Origin: JBBCJT01 sp037190665
GTDB taxonomy: Bacteria; Pseudomonadota; Alphaproteobacteria; Acetobacterales; Acetobacteraceae
Direction of reading: 5' to 3'
Length of the DNA stretch: 34,142 bases
Assembly: GCA_037190665.1 (NCBI GenBank)
Contig: JBBCJT010000186.1
Span: 1-34,142, forward strand
Part shown: positions 8,494 through 15,359 of the stretch, one piece after another
How positions within the stretch are numbered: position 1 is the stretch's first letter
Layout: each line of letters begins with the position of its first letter
Notes under the pieces: generated by a model
The model's input: only the letters and a program-made list of their open reading frames with translations
What the model was told of the DNA's origin: nothing
Databases searched by the model: none
Position numbers and translations under genes: made by a program

Positions 8494-9581
8494 CAGGCCG
8501 CCCGGCGTTGCTGGTTGTGCAGCAGTTCGGCCAGCGCGTCCGCCATGCGCCAGCCGGCCAGCGCGTCCCAGCCGGGGATCCGCTGCGGCACCGGGGGATC
8601 GGCCAGCATCGCGGCCACGGCCTCCGGCAGCGTGGCCGCGGTTGCAAGGCGGTTGGTGCCGAGCGTCAGCGTCAGCGGCCGTTCGGTGGTGTCGCGCAGT
8701 GTCAGGCAGGGGACGCCGAGATACGTCGTCTCTTCCTGCACGCCGCCGGAATCGGTGATGACGATCGCGGCCTGCGAGAGCGTGGCGATGAAGTCGAGAT
8801 AGGAGAGCGGCGGCACGGTCTGCACGCCCTTCGGCACGCGCAGCCCGTAGGCGGCGAGCCGCGCCAGCGTGCGCGGATGCAGCGGCCACAGCAGCGGCAG
8901 GATGGCTGCGGTCCTGGCCACCGCGTCGAGCAGCGCGGCGAAGCGTGCGCGATTGTCCACGTTCGCCCCGCGATGCAGGGTCAGCAGACCGAACGGCCGC
9001 TCGGGCATCGGCGCGGGACGGTGGCTCCAGGCGGGGCGCGTGCGTTCCAGCGTGGCGATCATGGCGTTGCCGGTCAGCACGGCGGCCTCCGCGCGGCCTT
9101 CGAAGGCCAGCGCATGCATCGCCGTGGCGTCGGGCGCCCACAGCCCGGTCGCCACCGCGTCGATGGCGCGGCGGTTGATCTCCTCCGGCAGGTCCGTATC
9201 GGCGCAGCGCAGCCCCGCTTCCAGATGCACCAGCGGAAGGAACAGCTTGGCGGCAGCCAGCGCGGCGGCGAGGGCGCCATCCACGTCGCCGGGCACGATC
9301 ACCGCGGCGGGGCGGCGGCCGCGCCACAGCACCTCGGCGGCGAGCATGGTGCGGGCGGTCAGTTCCGCATGGCTGCCGCCGGCGACGCCGAGCGAGACAT
9401 CCGGCGATGGCAGGCCGAGGTCGCGCAGCAGCGCGCCGAACATCGCGTCGTCGTGGTGCTGGCCGGTATGGACGAGCACCGGCCGGCAGAACGGCATGGA
9501 ATCGGCGAGCGCGTGCCACAGCGCCGCGAGTTTCGGCAGGTTCGGCCGCGCAGCGGCGACGAGATGGACTTCAGGCAGCAT
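8493..9581 (-). CDS. wecB: UDP-N-acetylglucosamine 2-epimerase (non-hydrolysing), WecB/WbpI-like
   Basis: This 362-residue enzyme should invert C2 of a UDP-GlcNAc-type sugar to give the manno form. It begins EVHLVAAARPNLPKLAAL, a variant of the family VxGTRPxxxK start. Residues matching the catalytic set of WecB are present: D in GDVDGAL, E in HLEAGLR, E in LPEEINRR, and H in TLHRGANVD. The ITDSGGVQEET and GVPCLTLRDTTERP segments that bind UDP are also intact. Given the WbpA- and WbpE-like enzymes nearby, it could act on UDP-GlcNAc (to UDP-ManNAc) or, like WbpI, on a UDP-diacetamido uronic acid. The start at 9581 overlaps the preceding gene's end by 11 bases. Confidence 0.87.
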   Translation of the reverse strand: MLPEVHLVAAARPNLPKLAALWHALADSMPFCRPVLVHTGQHHDDAMFGALLRDLGLPSPDVSLGVAGGSHAELTARTMLAAEVLWRGRRPAAVIVPGDVDGALAAALAAAKLFLPLVHLEAGLRCADTDLPEEINRRAIDAVATGLWAPDATAMHALAFEGRAEAAVLTGNAMIATLERTRPAWSHRPAPMPERPFGLLTLHRGANVDNRARFAALLDAVARTAAILPLLWPLHPRTLARLAAYGLRVPKGVQTVPPLSYLDFIATLSQAAIVITDSGGVQEETTYLGVPCLTLRDTTERPLTLTLGTNRLATAATLPEAVAAMLADPPVPQRIPGWDALAGWRMADALAELLHNQQRRAA

Positions 9582-10836
9582 CGGGATCGAGGCCGTGGTG
9601 GGCGCGTGGGTGTGGGACCGGAAGGGGGCGGGCGGCCGCCTCGACCACCGCGCAGAACTGCGCGGCAAGCACCCGCCGGTCGAAGCGGCGCACGGCAAGC
9701 CGCCGCGCCGCCTGCCCCATCGCCGCCCGCCGCGCGGGGTCGCGCGCCAGCACCGCCATCGCGTCGGCGAGGCCGGTGGCGGTGGTCGCGGTGAGCCCGG
9801 CCTCGCCCTCGGCCAGCCAGCGCGCCGCGCGGCCGGGCACGTTGGACACCACCGGCAGCCCGGCAGCGAGCAGGTCCATCAGCTTGTTGGGCGAAGTGCC
9901 CTCGGCGAAGGCGGGCACCGGGGCAAGGCACAGCAGCCCGCCCTGCACGCCGGCCAGCAGGGCGGCGAGCGCGCGCTTGGGCATGGCGGGCGCGAAGGTG
10001 ACGTTGTGCAGCCCGTCGGCCTGCGCGCGGCCGATCAGTCGCGCCCGGTCCGCGCCGTCGCCGACCAGCAGCAGCCGCACCCGCCGTTCGTCGCGGCCGC
10101 GCAGGATCGCGGCGGCGTCGAGCAGCGTATCCAGCCCGTTCGCCGGCCCGTGCGCGCCGGCATAGACGAAGACGACTTCCGATGGTGCGGCCACCGCTGG
10201 CCGGACGGGCGCGACATGCGGGCCGAACAGGTCGAGGTCGCAGCCGTTCGGGATCAGCGCCACGCGGCGCGCGCCGTGGCGGCGGGCGGATGCGGCCGCC
10301 CCTTCCGACAGCGCGATCACGCCGGCCGCGCCCCGGCACGCCCGGCCGGTCAGCGCCGACAGGCCTGTCGCGATCAGGCCGGGGCGCAGCGCGCCCATCG
10401 ACAGCAGCAGGTCCGGCCACGGGTCGCGGATCTCGAAGACGAAAGGCACGCCCGCGATGCCGAGGGCCGCGAGCGCGGGCAGCGCCACGGTGGGCGGGGT
10501 GGAGGAGGCGACGATCACGTCGAACCCGCCGCCGACCGCGAGCGCCGTGCTGCGCGCGGCGAAGCACAGGAAGGCGCGGCTGCGGGCCACGGGACCCATT
10601 GCGTTGGCATAGGGCACCGCGAACTGAGCCACCCGCAGCGGCCCGGCCCGTCCGGTGCGGCGGCCGCGGCGGAACGGGGCGGACAGGCCGCTCTCCGTGC
10701 CCTCCGACAGGCCGCAGGCCATGGTCACGCGATGGCCGCACCCGGCGAGCGCGCGGGCCATCGCCCAGGACCGCGTCCCCCCGGCGCCGTCCGGGGTGGT
10801 GAAGTGCTGGTGGAGGTAGAGCACGCGCAGGCTCAT
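9571..10836 (-). CDS. GT4 glycosyltransferase, WbuB-like
   Basis: This 421-residue GT-B enzyme starts with LRVLYLHQHFTTPDGAGGTR, followed by SWAMARALAGCGHRV, the pattern seen in WbuB-like GT4 enzymes of O-antigen clusters. FEIRDPWPDLL and VIALSEGAAASARRHG lie in the acceptor domain. VFVYAGAHGPANGLDTLLDA and FAEGTSPNKLMDLLAAGLPVVS (residues about 320-345, the K..DLLA.G variant of the EX7E motif region) lie in the donor domain. WbuB is a putative N-acetylfucosamine transferase, so a 6-deoxy amino sugar donor made by this same cluster is plausible but not shown. The ATG overlaps the stop of the PglE-like gene (ATGA). Confidence 0.87.
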   Translation of the reverse strand: MSLRVLYLHQHFTTPDGAGGTRSWAMARALAGCGHRVTMACGLSEGTESGLSAPFRRGRRTGRAGPLRVAQFAVPYANAMGPVARSRAFLCFAARSTALAVGGGFDVIVASSTPPTVALPALAALGIAGVPFVFEIRDPWPDLLLSMGALRPGLIATGLSALTGRACRGAAGVIALSEGAAASARRHGARRVALIPNGCDLDLFGPHVAPVRPAVAAPSEVVFVYAGAHGPANGLDTLLDAAAILRGRDERRVRLLLVGDGADRARLIGRAQADGLHNVTFAPAMPKRALAALLAGVQGGLLCLAPVPAFAEGTSPNKLMDLLAAGLPVVSNVPGRAARWLAEGEAGLTATTATGLADAMAVLARDPARRAAMGQAARRLAVRRFDRRVLAAQFCAVVEAAARPLPVPHPRAHHGLDPDAA

Positions 10837-11999
10837 CCGGCGCCGAGCACCCGGCGGATGATGGCGATCACGCGCGCCTGGCCTTCCGGCGGCATCGGCC
10901 CCGAGGGCAGGCAGAGCCCGTCGCGGAACAGCCCGGCCGCGACCGCGCCGCCCACGCGCCGGGCATGGCGGAAGACGGGTTGCAGGTGCATCGGCTTCCA
11001 GACCGGCCGGCTCTCGATGTGCTCCGCCGCCAGCGCGCGGCGCACCGCCTCCCGCATGCCGGGCGGCAGCAGCACGGCGGTGAGCCAGCGGGAACTGCGT
11101 GACCAGTCGGGTTCGGGCATGAAGCAAAGCCCCGGTATGTCCCCGAGCCCGTCGCGATAGGCATCGAAGACGGCGCGGCGTCCGGCGACGCGGGCGGCGA
11201 GACGCGGCAGTTGCGCGAGGCCGATCGCCGCGCAGGGGGCGGGCAGCACGTACGAATGCCCGGTCGTCTCGTGCTGGTAGTGCGGCACCGGCTCCCTGGC
11301 CTGGGTGGCGAGGAAGCGCGCACGGGCGATCAGCTCCCCGTCCTCGGCCGCAAGCGCGCCGCCGCCGCCGCAGGTGACGATCTTGTTGCCGTTGAAGGAG
11401 AAGGCGGCGATGTGCGCGCCGCGCCCGGCGTGCCGCCCGTGCGCCATCGCGCCGAGGCTTTCCGCGCAATCGGCGATCAGCACCACGCCCCAGCGGTCGC
11501 AGATCGTCCGCAGCGTCTGGATATCCGCGCACTGGCCGTAGAGATCGACCGCGATCACCGTACCCGGCAGCCGGCCGTTGCGCCCGGCCTGTTCCAGCGC
11601 GTCGGCGAGCAGGTCGGGATCGAGCGTCCAGCTTCCGGGATCGACATCGAAGAAGACCGGCCGCGCGCCCATCTGCACCGCCGGCGCGACGGTGGCGATG
11701 TAGGTCAGCGCGCTGGTCCAGACCTCGCTGCCGAGGCCGACGCCGGCGAGCCGCGCGGCGATGTGCAGCGCGGCGGTGCCGGAGGCCAGCGCGGCCACGT
11801 GCGCAAAGGTGGTCGCCCGGGCGGTCGCGGCCTCGAAGGCGGCGACCGTGGGGCCGGCGGGAGCGATCCAGCCGGAGGCCAGCATCTCCGCCAGATGCCG
11901 TTCCTCATGGCCGGTGCGTTCCGGCGGCGACAGCAGGATCGGCACCTGGGCCTGCTCGATGTCGGGAAAGGGAAGAAGCCGCAATCCGGGCCGCACCAT
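10833..11999 (-). CDS. DegT/DnrJ/EryC1/StrS aminotransferase, PglE-like
   Basis: This 388-residue PLP enzyme differs from the WbpE-like one at 2079. The N-terminal ILLSPPERTGHEERHL and SGWIAPAGPTVAAFE are hallmarks of PglE-type enzymes, which aminate C4 of UDP-4-keto-6-deoxy-GlcNAc using glutamate. The PLP-ring aspartate is D177 in IADCAESLG and the Schiff-base lysine is K206 in SFNGNKIVTCGGGGAL. This pairs naturally with the WbpM/PglF-like dehydratase and the PglD-like acetyltransferase of the cluster. The gene starts 56 bases after the phosphoglycosyltransferase stop, inside an AT-rich island, so it may have its own promoter. It overlaps the next glycosyltransferase by four bases. Confidence 0.9.
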   Translation of the reverse strand: MVRPGLRLLPFPDIEQAQVPILLSPPERTGHEERHLAEMLASGWIAPAGPTVAAFEAATARATTFAHVAALASGTAALHIAARLAGVGLGSEVWTSALTYIATVAPAVQMGARPVFFDVDPGSWTLDPDLLADALEQAGRNGRLPGTVIAVDLYGQCADIQTLRTICDRWGVVLIADCAESLGAMAHGRHAGRGAHIAAFSFNGNKIVTCGGGGALAAEDGELIARARFLATQAREPVPHYQHETTGHSYVLPAPCAAIGLAQLPRLAARVAGRRAVFDAYRDGLGDIPGLCFMPEPDWSRSSRWLTAVLLPPGMREAVRRALAAEHIESRPVWKPMHLQPVFRHARRVGGAVAAGLFRDGLCLPSGPMPPEGQARVIAIIRRVLGAG

Positions 12000-12080
12000 A
12001 GTGTATACGAAATCTACATAAATGCTCGCCCGGGTCGCTGCAAGTGTGAGTTGAATTAGATTGTATAATTATCAACCAAA
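12000..12080. other. AT-rich island between PglC-like and PglE-like genes
   Basis: This stretch is far richer in A and T than its surroundings and includes the last codons of the PglC-like gene plus the 56-base gap before the PglE-like start. On the minus strand a weak sigma70-like pair (TTGCAG, 17 bases, TATGTA) can be drawn upstream of 11999. The + strand has TATAAT at 12064-12069. Neither is strong. The composition suggests an internal promoter or regulator site. Confidence 0.35.
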
Positions 12081-12658
12081 CTGGCGGGCGCGGGGGAGGT
12101 CGCATGACCCGGCGCGCGGGCACCGGCCCGCAGCAGGGCGAGGGGCGTGCGCGCCAGCACCGCGAGATCGCCCGCGAGTGTGGGGCCGCTGGCATACATG
12201 GCGTCGCGCCTGAAGCGTTCTGGCCACGGCAGGAGGTTGCGCCCGCCGACCTGCACCGGCCCGGTGATGCCCGGCCGCACGGCGAGCCGCGCCCGGGCCG
12301 CACGGTCGAGCCGGCCGACATAGGCGACGGGCAACGGCCGCGGGCCGACGAGGCTCATCCGTCCGGCCAGGACGTGGAAAAGCTGCGGCAGCTCGTCGAG
12401 CCCTGAGGCGCGCAGCCTGCGGCCGAACGGGGTGAGGCGCATGGCATCCTCGCCTTGCCCGGGGCGCATGCTGCGGACCTTGATTATGGTGAACGGCGCG
12501 CCGCCGCGCCCGGCGCGCCGGTCCCGGTACAGCACCGGCCGGCCGAGCATCACCAGCACCGCCGCCGCCACGGTCGCCATGACCGGCAGGGCAACCAGCA
12601 GCAGCGCCGCCCCGAGGCTCAGATCCAGCGCCCGCTTGCCGTGCCGCGCGTAGTTCAT
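12056..12658 (-). CDS. PglC-type initiating phosphoglycosyltransferase (bacterial sugar transferase)
   Basis: This 200-residue monotopic membrane enzyme moves a phospho-sugar from a UDP-sugar to undecaprenyl phosphate, the first committed step of glycan assembly. One hydrophobic segment (about 13-38) precedes the catalytic domain. That domain contains PFTIIKVRSM, RLTPFGRRLRASGLDELPQL and GRMSLVGPRPLPV; D88-E89 form the catalytic Asp-Glu pair of this family. The length equals PglC and lacks the N-terminal membrane domain of WbaP-like enzymes. With a diacetylbacillosamine route in the same cluster, UDP-diNAcBac is the predicted donor. The start at 12658 overlaps the ligase gene by four bases. 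The last codons (VDNYTI) are unusually AT-rich. The stop is TAA. Confidence 0.9.
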   Translation of the reverse strand: MNYARHGKRALDLSLGAALLLVALPVMATVAAAVLVMLGRPVLYRDRRAGRGGAPFTIIKVRSMRPGQGEDAMRLTPFGRRLRASGLDELPQLFHVLAGRMSLVGPRPLPVAYVGRLDRAARARLAVRPGITGPVQVGGRNLLPWPERFRRDAMYASGPTLAGDLAVLARTPLALLRAGARAPGHATSPAPASLVDNYTI

Positions 12659-13890
12659 GCCCAGGCCGCGCGCGGCGCCGGCCGCGCCTCCACCCCCAGC
12701 GACAGCATCAGGCCGAGGGCGAACCAGGCCATGCGGTTGCCGAGATCGGTGGAGACCATGATCGTCACCAGCGTCGGCAGGGCGAGCGAAGCGATGACGC
12801 CGACCCGGTCGGGCGTCAGCTCCCGCCAGCGCCGCAGGGCGGGCATCAGGGCGCCGCCCCACGCCCCGGCCCAGAGCAGCAGCCCGGGCAGGCCCAGTTC
12901 TGCCAGCGCCTCCAGCGCGTGGTTGTGGGGATGGCGGCCGCGCCAGTCGCCGAACCCTGCCGCGACCGGGAAGGCACCGGTGCCGACCCCGAAGGGCGCT
13001 GTCTCGCCCGCCAGATCGAGCGCGGCGCGCCAGAGCGGCAGGCGCAGCGACGCTTCGACCACATCACCCGTCGCCAGCCGTTCGACGGTGCGGAGTCCGC
13101 TGGCCAGTTCGGGCTGTGCCAGCAGCAGGGCGAGGCCAAAGCCGGCGATCAGCGCCACCGTTGCGGGGATGACCAGGGCCATGCCGGTCCGGCCGGCGCG
13201 GAGCAGTGCGAGCATCGGCACGATCCCGGCTGCGAGCGCCAGTGCGGCCAGTCCGGCCCGTCCGCCCGGGAGCAGGGCGAGGGCGGCGAGGGCTGCGACC
13301 AGCGCGACGGCGAGCCAGCGTCGCGGCCCGCGCTGCTGCGTCGCTGTCAACGCGGCAAGCCCCGCAGCGGAGGCCATCGCCATGCCCGCGTGCTGGTACT
13401 GCACCCGCACCAGCTCGGTCTCTGCGGGCCCGCCCAGTACGACCTGCCCGCTGATCAGGCCCCACGCCACGGCGACGCCGATGAGCGGACCGGTGGCGAG
13501 CGTGGCGATCGCCGCGCCGCGCCGCGCGGTGTCGTCGCCTCCCACGACCAGCCCGGCCAGCAGCATCGGCGGGCCCAGCAGCACGGCGTCGCGCAGCTTG
13601 GCGGCGCTGCCACCGGCGGCGACCGACCAGGAGGCGCCGACCACCAGCCAGACCAGCAGCAGTGCGAAGGCTGCAAGGCCGGGCAGCACGGCGGGCGTGA
13701 TCCGCCAGTCGCGGATGAGCAGCAGCAGCGCCAGCGCCGGTGCGAAGACGATGGCAAGTGCGGCGGTCAGGTCGAAGGGCAGCCGCCCGAGCGGCGGCAC
13801 CGATTTCAGCGCGCCGGCCGCGTGCAGCAGCGCCGCCATGGCCCCCGCCGCCAGCGCCACGCTCCGGGCGTCAGTCGGCATAGCCGGCAT
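12655..13890 (-). CDS. O-antigen ligase/polymerase family membrane protein (Wzy_C domain)
   Basis: This 411-residue protein is almost entirely hydrophobic, with roughly ten to twelve membrane segments. Near residue 320 it has the periplasmic-loop signature HPHNHALEALAELGLPGLLL, the H-x-H-N pattern of the Wzy_C superfamily that includes WaaL ligases, some polymerases and PglL-type protein O-oligosaccharyltransferases. It should act on lipid-linked glycan at the outer face of the inner membrane. Sequence alone does not choose between ligation to lipid A core, polymerisation and transfer to protein. The frame overlaps the end of the Wzz-like gene (start 13890 or 13881) and the start of the phosphoglycosyltransferase gene, which argues for one translational unit. 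Confidence 0.85.
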   Translation of the reverse strand: MPAMPTDARSVALAAGAMAALLHAAGALKSVPPLGRLPFDLTAALAIVFAPALALLLLIRDWRITPAVLPGLAAFALLLVWLVVGASWSVAAGGSAAKLRDAVLLGPPMLLAGLVVGGDDTARRGAAIATLATGPLIGVAVAWGLISGQVVLGGPAETELVRVQYQHAGMAMASAAGLAALTATQQRGPRRWLAVALVAALAALALLPGGRAGLAALALAAGIVPMLALLRAGRTGMALVIPATVALIAGFGLALLLAQPELASGLRTVERLATGDVVEASLRLPLWRAALDLAGETAPFGVGTGAFPVAAGFGDWRGRHPHNHALEALAELGLPGLLLWAGAWGGALMPALRRWRELTPDRVGVIASLALPTLVTIMVSTDLGNRMAWFALGLMLSLGVEARPAPRAAWA

Positions 13891-14731
13891 GGAGGCGGCG
13901 ATACACAGCCACTCCGGCGGTGACGCGCAGCGCGGCGAGCGCCAGCGCGGCGAGCAGGCTTGCCGGCGCCAGCAGCATCAGCAGCAGCGGCCGGTTGGGC
14001 AGCGAAGGTTCGACCTCGACGGAGGGAGGGGAGACGAGCCGCCCCGCCACCGCCTCGTCCGCCGCCAGCACGAGGGCGAAGCGCTGCTGCTGGGCGACGA
14101 GATCGTACAGCGCCTGCCGCTGGTACACGTCGCGCTCCGCCGTCAGTCGTTCGCCCAGCAGGGCGAGGCGGCGGTCTACGGTGGCCCGCAGGTCGTCGCG
14201 GATCCGTGCCTCCGCGAAGGCATGCAGGCGGCGGAGAATGTCGAGCGCGAGGTCGCGGTCGGGGTGCGCGACCTCCAGCGTCCACGTCACGACCTGCTGC
14301 GCGGGGGTCACGGACAGGTTGCGCCGCAGCCACGCGACCGCGTCGTCGAGCGTGACCGCGCGGTCGATGCCCGCCGCCGCACGGGCCCTCCCGATCAGTC
14401 CGGCGCGGCGCTGGGTGGCGAGGCTGTCGGCGAGTGCCGTCTCCCGCAGCAGCATCGCGGCGGCGTCGGTGGAGCGGAGCGTGGCCAGATAGACCGCGAA
14501 GTTGCCGGAGGGCCGGCTGTCCAGCAGCCCGCCGCCGAGCAGCGGGGCGGGCGAGAGGATCTGGCTGGTGGCGATGCCATTCGTCTCCGCCGGCGCCAGG
14601 ATGGTGGCGGCCACGTAGGCGCGCGGCCAGGTAAGGATCGCGGTCGCGCCGGCGGCGAACAGCGCCGCCGCCATCAGGGCGATGGCGGCGCGGCGGTGCC
14701 ACAGGCGCAAGGCAAGCAGGTCCAGTGGCAT
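13871..14731 (-). CDS. Wzz-like polysaccharide chain-length/co-polymerase protein
   Basis: This 286-residue protein has the layout of polysaccharide co-polymerases. A short cytoplasmic N-terminus (LALRLWHRR) is followed by a membrane segment (about 16-34), a periplasmic part with predicted helices (about 140-235, rich in R, L, A, E and Q), a PSLPNRP motif just before the second membrane segment, and the second segment at about 250-270. The proline-rich region before the second segment is the hallmark of the Wzz family. It probably sets glycan chain length together with the ligase/polymerase-like gene that overlaps its end. There is no tyrosine-kinase domain. It is the first gene of the minus-strand glycan locus. 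Confidence 0.85.
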   Translation of the reverse strand: MPLDLLALRLWHRRAAIALMAAALFAAGATAILTWPRAYVAATILAPAETNGIATSQILSPAPLLGGGLLDSRPSGNFAVYLATLRSTDAAAMLLRETALADSLATQRRAGLIGRARAAAGIDRAVTLDDAVAWLRRNLSVTPAQQVVTWTLEVAHPDRDLALDILRRLHAFAEARIRDDLRATVDRRLALLGERLTAERDVYQRQALYDLVAQQQRFALVLAADEAVAGRLVSPPSVEVEPSLPNRPLLLMLLAPASLLAALALAALRVTAGVAVYRRLHAGYAD

Positions 14732-14783
14732 ATGCCCGTTTCGTCGGCCGGGCAGCCCTTTTGCTGCAACTCCGGGTTGATGA

Positions 14784-14812
14784 GTTACACAATCTTAAGG
14801 GGAAAATTGCAA
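14784..14812 (-). promoter_or_regulatory. Candidate promoter of the glycan operon
   Basis: On the minus strand TTGCAA (14807-14812) and TGTAAC (14784-14789) are spaced 17 bases apart, each four of six to the sigma70 consensus. They lie in a markedly AT-rich patch about 50 bases before the Wzz-like ATG. The patch is the only strongly AT-rich DNA near the start of an eleven-gene run. Confidence 0.5.
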
Positions 14813-14831
14813 TACATTATTCAATCAGTGA

Positions 14832-15359
14832 TGGTCCGACACGGCATGACCGATCCCGTGGAGGCGGCGAGGGAGGTGGTGGCGTGCGATGGGCCGGTTC
14901 CGCGCGTCGCAGCGGACCCCGGGTGGTGAGCATCCCGTTGCTGAGGGTTGCCGGATCGCTGGGCCCGGACGTTCCCGGCCGCGTCTGAGATCGCCGAGCC
15001 TTGCCCGTGACCTTCCAATCGGCAAGGCGACGATATCCGCGCGTGGGGGTTGGTATGGCGGCTGCGCGCGAAGCGAAGACCGATATCGGGTCAGACGAAA
15101 GGCTGGCCGGTGAGGTCCCGACCGCGGAGGCGGCGGATGCGGCACGGGGATGGCGGTGAACCCGCTGGCCGGGGACCACCATGGCGCTGCCCGCCGCCAG
15201 CGCACGCCGCCCTGCTCGGCAAGGCCGCGACCTTGCCGCACCCTGTCCGAGATCTTCAGCTTCTGTTCGGCGCGGGTCGCCACGCGCACCGTATCGCCCC
15301 ACTGGCCGATGGTCCGACCGGCACGACCTCCGACGGGCACGCGCCGGCCAAACCGAATC
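14832..15359. other. Intergenic region without a recognisable gene
   Basis: About 530 bases lie between the glycan promoter patch and the coaBC stop. A double-hairpin repeat occupies 14998-15108. Open frames exist on both strands, for example minus-strand 14825-15340, but their translations are rich in R, P and G, cross the repeat, and show no familiar motif. I see no RNA gene. A decayed gene in 15109-15359 is possible but unsupported. Confidence 0.5.
14998..15108 (+). repeat. Double-hairpin dispersed repeat, family 2, copy 1
   Basis: The element begins GCCTTGCC (14998-15005), paired with GGCAAGGC (15021-15028), and continues through CGATATCCGC and GAAGCGAAGACC. It then has ATATCGGGTCAG and ends GGCTGGCC. 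The same ordered blocks recur at 18804-18904 and 22776-22849, all in the same orientation and all between genes. Confidence 0.8.

Noticed and set aside
12064..12069. TATAAT as a plus-strand promoter
   Set aside because: No acceptable -35 element lies 16-18 bases upstream and no plus-strand gene follows; it probably reflects local AT richness.
2079..14731. Phase-variable glycan genes
   Set aside because: No long homopolymer or short tandem repeat tract was seen in the coding regions of the locus.
14825..15340. 171-residue minus-strand open frame between wzz and coaBC
   Set aside because: It runs through a dispersed repeat and the AT-rich promoter patch and has no recognisable domain.
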